From Geothermobacter hydrogeniphilus (GTDB lineage Bacteria > Desulfobacterota > Desulfuromonadia > Desulfuromonadales > Geothermobacteraceae): a stretch of DNA of 64,000 nucleotides. Shown here one piece after another: positions 34,361 through 43,918 of the stretch; the first letter of the stretch is position 1; each line of letters begins with the position of its first letter. The DNA is taken from the NCBI RefSeq assembly GCF_002093115.1, contig NZ_NAAD01000011.1, positions 62,001-126,000 of the forward strand. The letters run 5' to 3'. Both the position numbers and the translations under genes were made by a program. Below the pieces are notes generated by a model. The model saw only the letters and a program-made list of their open reading frames with translations. It was not told where the DNA came from and did not search any database.

Positions 34361-35149
34361 TCACGATTCAGAGGTCGGTTCAACATTATGTTTGCCGAAC
34401 TCGATAAAGGGTTTGACCAGTTCGATAGGCAATGGGAAGAGGATGGTCGAATTCTTCTCGGTGGCGATTTCAGTCAGGGTCTGGAGATAGCGCAACTGCA
34501 GGGCGCCATTTTCCTGATTGATGATCTTGGCTGCTTCGGAAAGCTTGACCGAAGCCTGCAATTCACCCTCGGCATGAATGATCTTCGCCCGACGTTCACG
34601 CTCCGCCTCGGCCTGGCGGGCCATGGCACGCTGCATCTCGACCGGCAGGTCGATATGCTTGACTTCGACATTGCTGATCTTAACCCCCCAGGCATCAGTC
34701 TGCCGATCGAGAATTTTCTGCAGTTCGGAATTGATCTTGTCGCGGTGAATGAGCAACTCATCAAGCTCCGACTGGCCGAGAACGCTGCGCAGGGTGGTCT
34801 GGGCAAGTTGACTGGTCGCGTAAAGATAATTCTCCACGTCGATCAACGATTTTTGCGGTTCCATAACCCGGAAATAGAGTACCGCATTCACTTTCACAGA
34901 AACATTGTCGCGGGTAATGACATCCTGCGGAGGCACATCCATCGCCACCGTCCGCAGACTGACCTTTACCAGTTTATCAATCACCGGGATGATAAAACGC
35001 AGACCCGGCCCCTTGACCCCGGCGAACCGCCCGAGTCGAAAGACGACCCCACGTTCATATTCGAGCAGAATTCTGACCGCGCTGCCGATCAGAATCACCA
35101 AGATCGCGAACGCGACCGCCCATCCGACCAATCCGACTGGAATCATCAT
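34361..35149 (-). CDS. Slipin/stomatin-like SPFH protein
   Basis: This 262-residue membrane-anchored scaffold protein has an N-terminal helix (about 4-26), an SPFH domain (about 28-190, with [21 protein letters not shown] and [15 protein letters not shown]), and a C-terminal charged coiled coil ([21 protein letters not shown]). Such proteins form oligomers in the inner membrane and are cut by their partner NfeD protease. The gene overlaps the upstream nfeD gene by 4 nt (ATGA), the usual pairing. It may help maintain membrane protein quality or membrane domains. Confidence 0.93.
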   Translation of the reverse strand: MMIPVGLVGWAVAFAILVILIGSAVRILLEYERGVVFRLGRFAGVKGPGLRFIIPVIDKLVKVSLRTVAMDVPPQDVITRDNVSVKVNAVLYFRVMEPQKSLIDVENYLYATSQLAQTTLRSVLGQSELDELLIHRDKINSELQKILDRQTDAWGVKISNVEVKHIDLPVEMQRAMARQAEAERERRAKIIHAEGELQASVKLSEAAKIINQENGALQLRYLQTLTEIATEKNSTILFPLPIELVKPFIEFGKHNVEPTSES

Positions 35150-36492
35150 TCAGGTCCCCTTTCGGTTATTTCCGGATCTCTGTTTTCATCTGCGCGACCG
35201 ATCCTGAGCCGCATATGGGGCAACATGCCCTGGACCACGATCTTCTCTCCCGCACTGATCTCATCATCACCGACGGCATCCCAATATTCTCCATGGACAA
35301 AGACCCGGCCTTCACCGGGGAAGGGGGTCAATGCTTCACCGATATCCCCGACCATCCCTTCCCGACCGGCGACGGACACCCTCTTCTGGGTACGCATGAC
35401 GAAAAACATCGCCAGCAGGAAGAAACTGCTGAAGACAGCAACCGAGGCGGCGATCACCACCCTGGAAATCTGCAGGGCGGGGTCATCACCCCCGATCAGC
35501 ATTAACGAACCGAGTGTCAGGGCGAGGATGCCGCCGACGGTCAACATGCCGTAGGAAGCAACCTTGACTTCCAGGATGAACAGCACCACGCCAACCAGAA
35601 TCAGCAGCACGCCGACGTAGTTGACCGGCAGGGTCTGCAGCCCAAAAAAGGCCAGCAGCAGGGCAATGGCGCCGATGGCGCCGGGAAAAATCACCCCCGG
35701 CTGGGAAATCTCAAAAAAGATGCCGAGGATACCGAGCATCAGCAGCATGTAGGCGATGTTCGGATTGCCGAGAGTGTTGAGAATCTCCTGCCGCCAATCC
35801 ATCTGCCGGTAGTCGATGCCGGCATCACCCGGAGCAAAAATCCGCTCCTCACCCGACCGCTGATAGCTACGACCCGCAAGGGCCTGAATCAACTCCGGAG
35901 TACTCTCCGCCATCAGGTCGACAACGCCCCGCTTGACCGCCTCACTGGCCGGCGTGGAAATACTTTTCCTGACGATTTGTTCCGCCCAATCCAGGTCGCG
36001 GCCGCGCTGTTCAGCAATGCTGCGGGCATAAGCGACAGCATCGTTGACCACCTTGGTGGTCATCACGTCTTCCCCGCCCTTGTCATCTTTTTTATTAACA
36101 ACTCCGGGACCGATGCTGACCGGATGCGCGGCACCGATATTGGTGCCTGGAGCCATGGCGGCAAAATCAGCCGCCAGGGTTATCAGGGCGCCTGCGGAAG
36201 CCGCCCTGGCGCCGGACGGAGAAACATAGACAATAACCGGCACCCGGGAGCCGAGCTGGGCCTGGATAATCTGGCGCATGGAGGTATCAAGGCCGCCCGG
36301 GGTATCCAGCTCGAGAAGAAAAGCGACATTTTCACGATTGGCCGCGGCAATCTGTTCACTGATAAACTGCCCGGCGACCGGGTTGATGGCACCGCTCCAA
36401 CGTACCGCGCGGATACTCTTGTCTGCGGCAGCCGGTGAAGCAACCCATAACAGGGGTGCCAACAGGGCCGTGAGAACAAGGAAAAACCTCAT
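35146..36492 (-). CDS. nfeD: NfeD-type membrane serine protease (ClpP-like)
   Basis: This 448-residue long-form NfeD has a signal peptide (1-23), a ClpP/SppA-like protease domain (about 25-225), four to five membrane helices (about 235-370), and an OB-fold NfeD domain at the C-terminus. The serine-lysine dyad seen in archaeal homologues is present: Ser99 in GARAASAGA and Lys147 in MTTKVVND. The partner slipin follows with a 4-nt overlap, and known homologues cleave the slipin C-terminus. The ATG at 36492 gives a clean signal peptide. It is transcribed divergently from the sigma-54 regulator at 36617. Confidence 0.92.
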   Translation of the reverse strand: MRFFLVLTALLAPLLWVASPAAADKSIRAVRWSGAINPVAGQFISEQIAAANRENVAFLLELDTPGGLDTSMRQIIQAQLGSRVPVIVYVSPSGARAASAGALITLAADFAAMAPGTNIGAAHPVSIGPGVVNKKDDKGGEDVMTTKVVNDAVAYARSIAEQRGRDLDWAEQIVRKSISTPASEAVKRGVVDLMAESTPELIQALAGRSYQRSGEERIFAPGDAGIDYRQMDWRQEILNTLGNPNIAYMLLMLGILGIFFEISQPGVIFPGAIGAIALLLAFFGLQTLPVNYVGVLLILVGVVLFILEVKVASYGMLTVGGILALTLGSLMLIGGDDPALQISRVVIAASVAVFSSFFLLAMFFVMRTQKRVSVAGREGMVGDIGEALTPFPGEGRVFVHGEYWDAVGDDEISAGEKIVVQGMLPHMRLRIGRADENRDPEITERGPE

Positions 36493-36616
36493 GGTGAAAG
36501 TGTAACAACCCGGAAGGGGGAGTCAAACCCAGTCGAAAGATTGTTCGGGATTGCAGAAACGGGAGTTTTGATGTTAAGCTGGCTCCGTCAATGAAATGAC
36601 GGACCAGGGGGGAGTA

Positions 36617-38023
36617 ATGAAACAACTGGCACAGATTCTTCTCATCGATGACGAACCGCGCAACCGGGAAGCTCTATCCCTGCTGCTGACCGGCAGCGGC
36701 TTCCAGGTTGAAGCGGTCGGCACCGGAGAAGAAGCCTTGAAAGTCCTGCAGCAGACCCCGTACGCCGTTGTGATCACGGATCTTTTTTTGCCGGGCGTCA
36801 GCGGCATCGATATCCTCAAACGGGTCAAGATCGACTATCCCTACACCAATGTGGTCCTGATTACCGGCAACGCATCGGCGGAAACAGCCGTCGAATCGAT
36901 GAAGGAAGGGGCCTTCGACTACATCACCAAACCGATAGACTTCGAAAAACTGAAGATTATCGTCACCAAGGCCCTGGAAAAAAGCCAGCTGGTGGCGGAA
37001 AATCTCTATCTTCGACAGCAACTGCGCGGCAAATACGCCTTCGACAACATCATCGGCCACGGCCCGGCCATGCAGCGGGTCTTTTCCCGGCTGGAGAAGA
37101 TTGTTCACACCGATTCAACCATCCTCATTCTCGGTGAATCCGGCACCGGCAAGGAACTGGTCGCCCGCGCCATCCACTTCAACGGCACCCGCCGCAACAA
37201 GCCGATCATTGCCATCAACTGTGGAGCAATCCCGGCCGAGCTGCTCGAAAGCGAGCTGTTCGGACATGTCCGGGGGGCTTTTACCGGCGCCGTTGCCGAC
37301 AAACCGGGTAAATTCGAGCTGGCCGATGGCGGCACCGTTTTTCTCGATGAAATCGGCACCATGCCCCCTCCCCTGCAGATGAAACTGCTGCGGGTCCTGC
37401 AGGAACAGGAAATCGAACGGGTCGGCGGCAGGAAGCCGATCAAGATCAACGTCCGGGTCATTTCGGCGACCAACGCCGACCTGGAAGCCGATGTCAGGGC
37501 GGGGCGGTTTCGGGAAGACCTCTACTACCGACTCAACGTCATCCCGATCCTGCTGCCGCCGCTGCGCGAACGGCGCGAAGACATCCCCCTGCTGGTCAGA
37601 CATTTCCTGCAGAAGAGCTGCCAGGAGATGCAGCGCAACCTGATGTCGGTCTCTCCCGAAGCCATGCAGGCCCTGGAGAGTTATGACTGGCCGGGCAATG
37701 TCAGGGAGATGGAAAATGTGATCGAACGCAGCGTCGCCCTGACCGACGGGGACCGTATCGGCAGAGCGGATCTGCCGCCCGATATCGGCGGGCTGGATGA
37801 GGATGCCGGCGACGGCCGCATCGCTCCCAGGGTCACGGAAAAAGGGATCGACATGCCGGCGACTATCGCCGAGATGGAACGGGAACTGATTCGCGACGCG
37901 CTCAGAATCGGCAACGGTGTCAAGGCCAGGGCTGCCGCCCTGCTCGGCATCAACCGCACCACCCTGGTCGAGAAAATCAAGCGGCTCGGGATGCAGGAAG
38001 AGTTGTCAGATCTCCGGAGCTGA
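36617..38023 (+). CDS. Sigma-54-dependent response regulator without adjacent kinase
   Basis: This 468-residue NtrC-class activator has a receiver with Asp55 (VITDLFLPG), an AAA+ domain with GESGTGKE, the GAFTGA sigma-54 loop and VFLDEIG, and a Fis-type helix-turn-helix with RAAALLGINRTTL. The ATG at 36617 has AGGGGGGAG immediately upstream; an ATG 21 nt earlier lacks a ribosome site. No sensor kinase is encoded next to it, so its phosphodonor is unknown. Its 3' end overlaps the convergent LysR gene by 18 nt. No obvious sigma-54 promoter was found nearby. Confidence 0.93.
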   Translation: MKQLAQILLIDDEPRNREALSLLLTGSGFQVEAVGTGEEALKVLQQTPYAVVITDLFLPGVSGIDILKRVKIDYPYTNVVLITGNASAETAVESMKEGAFDYITKPIDFEKLKIIVTKALEKSQLVAENLYLRQQLRGKYAFDNIIGHGPAMQRVFSRLEKIVHTDSTILILGESGTGKELVARAIHFNGTRRNKPIIAINCGAIPAELLESELFGHVRGAFTGAVADKPGKFELADGGTVFLDEIGTMPPPLQMKLLRVLQEQEIERVGGRKPIKINVRVISATNADLEADVRAGRFREDLYYRLNVIPILLPPLRERREDIPLLVRHFLQKSCQEMQRNLMSVSPEAMQALESYDWPGNVREMENVIERSVALTDGDRIGRADLPPDIGGLDEDAGDGRIAPRVTEKGIDMPATIAEMERELIRDALRIGNGVKARAAALLGINRTTLVEKIKRLGMQEELSDLRS

Positions 38024-38914
38024 ATTCGCCGCCTTCCGCATATGGGACAGGAAAGCTTCGGCCAGGGGAGAAAGCTGGCGTTTTCGACGCAGGACCAGGT
38101 AAAAGGAACGACGCATGCGCGTCCCACGGATCGGCAGGGCGACCAGCTCGCCGCGATCCAGCTCGGATGCCACCGCCCGCAGACTGAGAATCCCCGCGCC
38201 GAGTCCGGCCAGCACCGCCTGGCGAACCGCTTCATTGCTGCCGAATTCAGCGACGATCCGCAGACTGCCGGGATCGCAACCGGCCTCGCGCAGGGCGGTC
38301 TCGGAAAAAACTCGGGTTCCGGAATCAACCTCCCGTTGCACGAACGGGAGATTCCCGAGCTGCTCCGGCGGCAATTCCGGCAACCCCGCCAGCGGGTGGC
38401 CGACCGGCAGAATGACAGCCAGCTGATCGTCCCACAGCGGTTCGAACGCGCAACGTGCCTCGCGAAAGCGACTGCCGGTCAGACCGAATTCATAGTCGCC
38501 CTCCAGCACTCCCTGCACAATCGCACCGCTGCCGGCAGTCCGGATCGAAACCCGGCAGGCGGGGTACTGCTGGCGGAACTGCTGAATCACGCCGGGCAGG
38601 ATATAGGTGCCGGGAATGGTGCTGGCACCGATGCTCAAGGTTCCGGCCAACTCACCCCGGAAGGTGGCCATCGCCTGCCGGGCCTCTTCCCGCAACTGCA
38701 GGATCTGTCTGGCATAGGGGTAGAGTTTGCGACCGGCCGGAGTGGGGACAACCTCCCGCCCCATCCGGTCGAGCAGCCGTTCACCGACCGATTCTTCGAG
38801 CAGCCGCAACTGTTCACTGACCGAAGGCTGACTCAGGTGGACCGCTTCGGCGGCACGGGTAAAGCTTTTCAGTTCAACAATCCTGCAGAACAGGGTCAGA
38901 CGCTTGATATCCAT
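38006..38914 (-). CDS. LysR-family transcriptional regulator
   Basis: This 302-residue regulator has an N-terminal winged helix (about 3-60, with TRAAEAVHLSQPSVSEQLRLLEE) and a periplasmic-binding-like effector domain (about 90-295). The ATG at 38914 begins the standard MDIKRLTLFCRIVEL pattern; an in-frame upstream start would add 24 unrelated residues. It diverges from the glycerate kinase gene with 83 bp between starts, the usual layout for a LysR protein and its target. Effector and targets are unknown; control of the glycerate kinase is inferred. Confidence 0.92.
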   Translation of the reverse strand: MDIKRLTLFCRIVELKSFTRAAEAVHLSQPSVSEQLRLLEESVGERLLDRMGREVVPTPAGRKLYPYARQILQLREEARQAMATFRGELAGTLSIGASTIPGTYILPGVIQQFRQQYPACRVSIRTAGSGAIVQGVLEGDYEFGLTGSRFREARCAFEPLWDDQLAVILPVGHPLAGLPELPPEQLGNLPFVQREVDSGTRVFSETALREAGCDPGSLRIVAEFGSNEAVRQAVLAGLGAGILSLRAVASELDRGELVALPIRGTRMRRSFYLVLRRKRQLSPLAEAFLSHMRKAANSAPEI

Positions 38915-38997
38915 CGCGCAACAATCCTCAGATAAACACCTCGGGCCGGCAGGAGCCACTGATACAGTCGCCTCAATGTGCCACAAAGAGGCCGGGG

Positions 38998-40428
38998 ATG
39001 CCAGAAAGACCTTTTAAGGCGGGCGCCGAAGAAGATAGATCACCGAAAGAACCGGACATCGATTTTGACAATTTCGTTTTTGAATCCGCTGGTGTTTCCT
39101 TGAATCTGAAGACAAAAAACAAGCAGCTGCGCGACCATGCTGAAACCATCTTCCGGGCCGCCGTTGCCGCCGTCGATCCGGCGGTCGCGGTCAGAAACAG
39201 CCTGCGGCTGGTTGATCGAACCCGGCTCAGACTGCTGGACGTGGAGACTCCCCTCCCCTCCGGCCGCATCCTGGTGATCGGCGCGGGCAAAGCGACAGCA
39301 CCGATGGCCCGGGCCGTGGAAGAGATCCTCGGATCACGGATCAGCGAGGGACTGATCGTCACCAAGGATGGCCACGGGCTGCCCCTTGAGCATATCCAGT
39401 TGCGGGAAGCCGCCCATCCCATCCCCGACCGACGTGGCGAACAGGCCACCCGGCAGATTCTCGAACTCGTGGACAAGGCGACCGACGACGACCTGGTCAT
39501 CACCCTGCTGTCAGGCGGCGGCTCGGCGTTGCTGGCCGCCCCGGCGGAAGGTCTGAGCCTGACCGATAAGGTCATCACCACCGACCTGCTGCTCGCCAGC
39601 GGAGCGGACATCGGCGCGATCAACTGCGTCCGCAAGCACCTTTCCGCTGTCAAGGGGGGGCAACTGGCGCGGCGGGCAGCTCCGGCCGCGATGCTGACCC
39701 TGGTGATCTCGGATGTCATCGGCGACCCGCTCGATGTCATCGCCTCGGGGCCGACCGTACCCGACCCGACCCGTTACGGCGAAGCTGAAGAGATTCTTCG
39801 CGACTGCAGAATTCTGCACCGCTGTCCCCGGGCCGTCAGGGACCACCTGCGCGCCGGTCGGATCGGGCAACGGGAGGAAACCCCGAAACCGGATGAGTTC
39901 CCGACAAACGGCCGAACCCGGATCATTGCCGGCAACACTTCCGCGCTTCAGGCCGCGCGCCGGAAAGCCGAAGACCTCGGCTATGATTGCCGGGTTGTCG
40001 ATCACCGACTATGTGGAGAAGCCCGGGAGGCGGCCCGGCAGCTGGCCGCGGCGGCCTCTCGACCGGTCCTCCGACCGACCTGTCTGCTGGCCGGCGGGGA
40101 AACCACCGTCACCCTGACCGGCAACGGCAAGGGCGGTCGCAACCAGGAATTCGCCCTGGCCGCAGCGCTGGCCATCAACGGCCGGGACGACATCGTGATC
40201 CTGGCCGCCGGCACCGACGGCACTGACGGCCCGACCGACGCCGCCGGTGCCATCGTCGACGGCGGCAGCGTCGACCGCGGACGCGAAGTTGGACAGATCG
40301 CGACCTCCCACCTCGACAACAACGACAGCTACCCCTTCCACCGCGCCACCGGTGACCTGCTGATCACCGGGCCGACCCGCACCAACGTGATGGATATCTA
40401 CCTGGCGCTGGTGACACCGGGGGATTGA
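38998..40428 (+). CDS. Glycerate 2-kinase, MOFRL/GckA family
   Basis: This 476-residue enzyme is predicted to phosphorylate D-glycerate to 2-phosphoglycerate. The N-terminal DUF4147-type domain (about 45-290) includes VIGAGKATAPM, TLLSGGGSALLAAP and NCVRKHLSAVKGGQLA. The C-terminal MOFRL domain (about 360-470) has LLAGGETTVTLTGNGKGGRNQEF and AAGTDGTDGPTDAAGA, given here by their ends. The start has AGAGG at good spacing, but the first 35 residues are not typical of the family, so a later start near 39100 is possible. It diverges from a LysR gene that may control it. Confidence 0.9.
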   Translation: MPERPFKAGAEEDRSPKEPDIDFDNFVFESAGVSLNLKTKNKQLRDHAETIFRAAVAAVDPAVAVRNSLRLVDRTRLRLLDVETPLPSGRILVIGAGKATAPMARAVEEILGSRISEGLIVTKDGHGLPLEHIQLREAAHPIPDRRGEQATRQILELVDKATDDDLVITLLSGGGSALLAAPAEGLSLTDKVITTDLLLASGADIGAINCVRKHLSAVKGGQLARRAAPAAMLTLVISDVIGDPLDVIASGPTVPDPTRYGEAEEILRDCRILHRCPRAVRDHLRAGRIGQREETPKPDEFPTNGRTRIIAGNTSALQAARRKAEDLGYDCRVVDHRLCGEAREAARQLAAAASRPVLRPTCLLAGGETTVTLTGNGKGGRNQEFALAAALAINGRDDIVILAAGTDGTDGPTDAAGAIVDGGSVDRGREVGQIATSHLDNNDSYPFHRATGDLLITGPTRTNVMDIYLALVTPGD

Positions 40429-40432
40429 CCTG

Positions 40433-40603
40433 ATCTTGATTGATGCTTTCGCAAAAAGCATCAAGAGAGTTGGCTAAGCAAAAAGCGCCAGCAGCAAGGC
40501 GTGCGATTGTCGAGCAATGAAACGTACTTACGTACGTTGAAGCAGCGAGACAAACGCAGCAACGCAGTTGCTGATGAGTTTTTGCGACACCATCTTGATT
40601 GAT
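40433..40603. repeat. MITE-like imperfect palindrome flanked by a 12-bp direct repeat (copy 2)
   Basis: It closely matches the element at 4433-4602 in the same orientation, including the centre TACTTACGTACGT. ATCTTGATTGAT occurs at both ends (40433-40444 and 40592-40603). It lies between the stop codons of two convergent genes, 4 nt after the glycerate kinase stop and directly against the stop codon of the ABC permease (40604-40606). A 9-bp hairpin TGATGCTTT/AAAGCATCA lies inside the left end. Confidence 0.82.
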
Positions 40604-41383
40604 TCAGGATTTCAACCGCTGATCAGCGGTGAAATAATTCCGGTAACCGATATGCAGAATGAGCAAAGTGGTCAGCGCCACGGCGCCGGTGATGGCGCAC
40701 ATGATGGCGATCTGGTAGCGCACCGCGACAATCGGGGCGGTGCCGGAGAGGATCTGTCCGGTCATCATTCCCGGCAGGGCGACGATGCCCATCGCCGCCA
40801 TGGTGTTGGTGGCCGGAATCATGGCGGCCTTGAAGGAACTGCCGAGCAGCGGCGCGACCGCCTGCCGCGGGCTGGCGCCGAGACAGAGAGCGGCCTCGAT
40901 TTCGGTTCGCCCCCGACGAACCTGAACAGCGAGACGTTCGGCGGCAAGTGCGGCCCCATTCATCGAATTGCCGACGATCATCCCCGCCAGGGGAATCAGG
41001 TAACGCGGCTCGTACCAGGGTTCCACCCCCACCACGCCGACACAGAAGAACCAGGTCACCAGGCCGCAGCCGACCAGCAGCGCCCCGGCCATGACCCGGT
41101 AGAAATACGGCATCTTGTCCTGCACCCGGGAACCGATCACCTGCAGGGCGAAAAGCCCCATGACGGCCAATATCGCCACCACCGCCAGCGGATGGCGCAG
41201 GGCAAAGACCCCTTCCAGCAGGTACCCGACCGCCAGCAGCTGAACCACCATCCGCAACGAGGCACGAAGCAGGCCTCCACTGCCCCCATAACCCTGCCAG
41301 CGGATCAGCGCCGCGCTCAGCAGTACCAGGCCGTAGGCGAGTCCCAGATCAGCCAGATTAAGCTGCAGCAGATCGTCCGTCAT
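40604..41383 (-). CDS. fetB: FetB/UPF0014 family ABC transporter permease
   Basis: This 259-residue inner-membrane permease has about seven hydrophobic segments. The FetB family pattern RYLIPLAGMIVGNSMNG and ALCLGASPRQAV-APLL-SSFKAAMIP are present, with GIVALPGMMTGQILSG near residue 200. In E. coli the family exports iron under oxidative stress. The ATG at 41383 overlaps the ATPase stop codon (ATGA), and AGGAGGG lies upstream, so the earlier in-frame start is rejected. Iron export is inferred from the family; other metals are possible. Confidence 0.88.
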   Translation of the reverse strand: MTDDLLQLNLADLGLAYGLVLLSAALIRWQGYGGSGGLLRASLRMVVQLLAVGYLLEGVFALRHPLAVVAILAVMGLFALQVIGSRVQDKMPYFYRVMAGALLVGCGLVTWFFCVGVVGVEPWYEPRYLIPLAGMIVGNSMNGAALAAERLAVQVRRGRTEIEAALCLGASPRQAVAPLLGSSFKAAMIPATNTMAAMGIVALPGMMTGQILSGTAPIVAVRYQIAIMCAITGAVALTTLLILHIGYRNYFTADQRLKS

Positions 41384-42126
41384 GATTCCGGACCCTCCTT
41401 TTGACCGGCAATGAAACGGCCGACGCGGCTTTCCGCCCCATAACTGAAAAAGGACGCGACCGGACACTGCAGTTTCAGTTTTCCCGCCTCCATGAACAGC
41501 ACCCGGTCAGCATGGTTCCGCACCCATTCGAGATCATGGCTGACCAGAACGATGGTCATCGCTCGACGGCAGAGGTGCCGCAGGGAACGACCGAGGGCCT
41601 CGGCGGTCGGGCGGTCGAGAGCACTGCCGGGTTCATCAAGCAACAGCACCTCGGGATCAAGACAGAGAGCGCGCGCCAGAGCCAGGCGCTGCTGCTGACC
41701 GATGGAGAGCTTCTCGGCGGGTTTTGACAAAAGATCCGGCGGGAACTGGCTCGAGGCGCAGAGTTCGCTCAGCCGTTGGTTGTCGATCGGAGCGATATCG
41801 GGATGAAACCGCAGACCGAACAGCAGATTGTCGCGGGCGGTTCCGGGGAAAATATGGGGTTGCTGGGGAACAAAAGCGACCTTGCGCCGCAGTCGGCGCG
41901 GTTCCCAGCAGCCGAGATCAAGACCGGCATAGCTGACCGTACCCGCGTCAGGAGCATCGAGGCGGTTCAACAAACGCAGCAGGCTGGTTTTCCCGCCGCC
42001 TGAGGGACCGACCAGGGCATGCAGCAACCCTTTTTCGAAATGAGTGGTGACATCGTCGAGCAGAGATTGGGGGCCTTCATCGCCGGGCACAGTCCGACAG
42101 ACATGCTGCAATTCAAAGGCGGTCAT
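41380..42126 (-). CDS. fetA: FetA-like ABC transporter ATPase
   Basis: This 248-residue ATPase has Walker A GPSGGGKTS (about 42-50), the Q-loop in VPQQPHIF, the signature LSIGQQQRLALARAL, Walker B VLLLDEPGSALD, and the switch His in LVSHDLEWV. It pairs with the FetB permease through a 4-nt overlap. The ATG at 42126 is chosen because GGGAGGGAGA precedes it. The pair forms a small transporter without a binding protein, as expected for an exporter. It lies 10 nt after the uracil-DNA glycosylase stop, so the three genes may be one transcript. Confidence 0.9.
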   Translation of the reverse strand: MTAFELQHVCRTVPGDEGPQSLLDDVTTHFEKGLLHALVGPSGGGKTSLLRLLNRLDAPDAGTVSYAGLDLGCWEPRRLRRKVAFVPQQPHIFPGTARDNLLFGLRFHPDIAPIDNQRLSELCASSQFPPDLLSKPAEKLSIGQQQRLALARALCLDPEVLLLDEPGSALDRPTAEALGRSLRHLCRRAMTIVLVSHDLEWVRNHADRVLFMEAGKLKLQCPVASFFSYGAESRVGRFIAGQKEGPES

Positions 42127-42136
42127 TCTCCCTCCC

Positions 42137-42853
42137 TCAGCCACCGGGCCCTTCGAGACGACGCATGACCTGCTTCACATCCTCCCAGACTTCCCGCTTG
42201 GCGGTCGGATTGCGCAACAGGTAGGCAGGGTGAAAGGTCGGCATCAGGGGAATGCCCTGGTACTCGCGCCACTGCCCGCGCAACCGGCTGATCGCCGTCT
42301 GCTCACGCAGCAGAGCCTGTGAGGCGACACGACCGAGACTGATGATGACCTGCGGGGAGATGGCGGCCAGCTGCCGTTTGAGAAAGGGTTCACAGGCGGC
42401 AACCTCATCCGGTTCCGGGTCACGATTTCCCGGCGGCCGACATTTCTCGACATTGCAGATGTAAACGTCCGGACGCTGCAGCCCCATGGCAAAGAGAATG
42501 CGGTCGAGAAGCCGACCGGCTTCGCCGACGAACGGTTCACCGCGACGGTCCTCCTCACGGCCCGGGGCCTCGCCGACCAGTACCAGGCGCGCATCGGGGT
42601 TGCCGACTCCGAAGACGATGTGATTCCGTTTTTCGCACAGTTTGCAGCGACGACACTCACCGAGGTCGGCGCGAATCTGGTCCAGTGTTTCCCGGACATC
42701 AGCCTGGACGGGGGAATGATCGGCTGCAGTCTTCGACATCATCTCCTGCGACGGCAGGCTGATCTGCTCGATGCCGAGGTTGGCGAAATCCTCGATCAAA
42801 CTTCGTGTCTGCCGTACCAGTTGAAAGATTTCCCTGTGCAACTTGTCGCCCAT
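42137..42853 (-). CDS. Family 4 uracil-DNA glycosylase with [4Fe-4S] cluster
   Basis: This 238-residue protein removes uracil from DNA. The four cluster cysteines are spaced exactly as in family 4: Cys67, Cys70, Cys138 (EKCRPPGNRDP) and Cys154. The active-site motif GEAPGREED (94-102) and the C-terminal HPAYLLRN motif are present. The first 50 residues are an extra N-terminal stretch. The open frame continues upstream to 43594, but that part lies over the divergent phospholipase gene and is not counted; the ATG at 42853 starts the plausible protein, though its ribosome site is weak. The gene diverges from the next gene with about 150 bp between. Confidence 0.92.
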   Translation of the reverse strand: MGDKLHREIFQLVRQTRSLIEDFANLGIEQISLPSQEMMSKTAADHSPVQADVRETLDQIRADLGECRRCKLCEKRNHIVFGVGNPDARLVLVGEAPGREEDRRGEPFVGEAGRLLDRILFAMGLQRPDVYICNVEKCRPPGNRDPEPDEVAACEPFLKRQLAAISPQVIISLGRVASQALLREQTAISRLRGQWREYQGIPLMPTFHPAYLLRNPTAKREVWEDVKQVMRRLEGPGG

Positions 42854-43006
42854 GGTGGCTTTACTTACCCCGTCTGCTTGTCTATGCTTGACCTGAACCG
42901 GTTCCGAACACTGGTCCAGACCAGTCTGAAACCACTTTTCCGCCCCGTCCCGGCTTGTCACTTCAAACCTGCGACCGCCGAACGGGAGCGCACCCCGGGA
43001 CTCCCT

Positions 43007-43918
43007 ATGGCACCACTGATTATCGGCCTGACCCTGCTGCTGGTGGCCTTCCCGAGCCCCTGCTGGGCCTGGGGAATCGGTTTTCACCTGCAGGTCGGCT
43101 CCCTGGTGCTGGAACGCATCGGACTGGTGGCGCCTCACCTGCAGGCGCTGCTGACCGCCTATCCCAACGACTACCTCTACGGCTGCATCAGCGCCGATAT
43201 AACCCTGGGCAAGAAATTCACCCATTACCTGCGACACTGCCATTCCTGGCGCGTCGCCAAACAACTGCTTGCCGCGGCGCAAAATGACCCGCAGCGAGCC
43301 TGTGCCTACGGCTACCTCAGCCACCTGGCCATGGACACCGTGGCCCATTCCTATTTTGTTCCCTACAAGCTGGTACGAACCTTCAATACCGTGATGCTCA
43401 AGCACACCTACTGGGAGATGCGCATCGAGGCAAGTGTCGATCCGGAAACCTGGTCCCTGGCGCGAACCATCGCCCGCAAGAACTTCAGCGACAACGACGC
43501 CTTGCTGCGCAGCGTCATTGCCGACACCATTTTTTCCTTCGGCACCAACAAGCGGATTTTCAATTCGCTGCTGCTGCTCAGCCGTCTGCAGCATTGGCAG
43601 AAGATGATTCGTTCACTCGGCAGCAATTCCCGCTGGGAGATCAGCGACAGCGATCGCGAGGAGTATTTCACTCTCGCCCGGGTCGTCACTGAAAGCATAC
43701 TCGCCGAGATGGAACTGAGCCCTTACTGGAAGGCTGACCCGGCCGGCGAACGGGCTCTCAACGCGGCCAGAATGATTCGCAAGAACCTCAACCTGCTGTG
43801 GCTCGACGGCAAATTGCCGGAAGCCGAAGCAGAACGCCTGCTACTGGAGTTGAAACCCCGGTTTCGCGAGGGGATCACCTGCCCGGAGCGACTGCTGGAA
43901 ATGCTCTCATCCTTCTGA
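43007..43918 (+). CDS. Zinc-dependent phospholipase C-like protein
   Basis: This 303-residue exported protein has a signal peptide ending near PSPCWAWG and a domain resembling the zinc-dependent phospholipase C family. It has an N-terminal WGIGFHLQVG, a DYLYGCISADIT stretch, His residues in FTHYLRHCHSW, and YLSHLAMDTVAHSYFVPYKL. In the bacterial enzymes such His and Asp residues bind three zinc ions. Many homologues in delta-type bacteria are uncharacterised, so the lipase activity is not certain. The ATG at 43007 gives the clean leader; upstream in-frame sequence belongs to the spacer. Its 3' end overlaps the convergent coaBC gene by 12 nt. Confidence 0.78.
   Translation: MAPLIIGLTLLLVAFPSPCWAWGIGFHLQVGSLVLERIGLVAPHLQALLTAYPNDYLYGCISADITLGKKFTHYLRHCHSWRVAKQLLAAAQNDPQRACAYGYLSHLAMDTVAHSYFVPYKLVRTFNTVMLKHTYWEMRIEASVDPETWSLARTIARKNFSDNDALLRSVIADTIFSFGTNKRIFNSLLLLSRLQHWQKMIRSLGSNSRWEISDSDREEYFTLARVVTESILAEMELSPYWKADPAGERALNAARMIRKNLNLLWLDGKLPEAEAERLLLELKPRFREGITCPERLLEMLSSF

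Noticed and set aside
42854-43594. Upstream extension of the uracil-DNA glycosylase frame
   Set aside because: It runs antisense through the phospholipase-like gene and has no family similarity; the protein starts at 42853.
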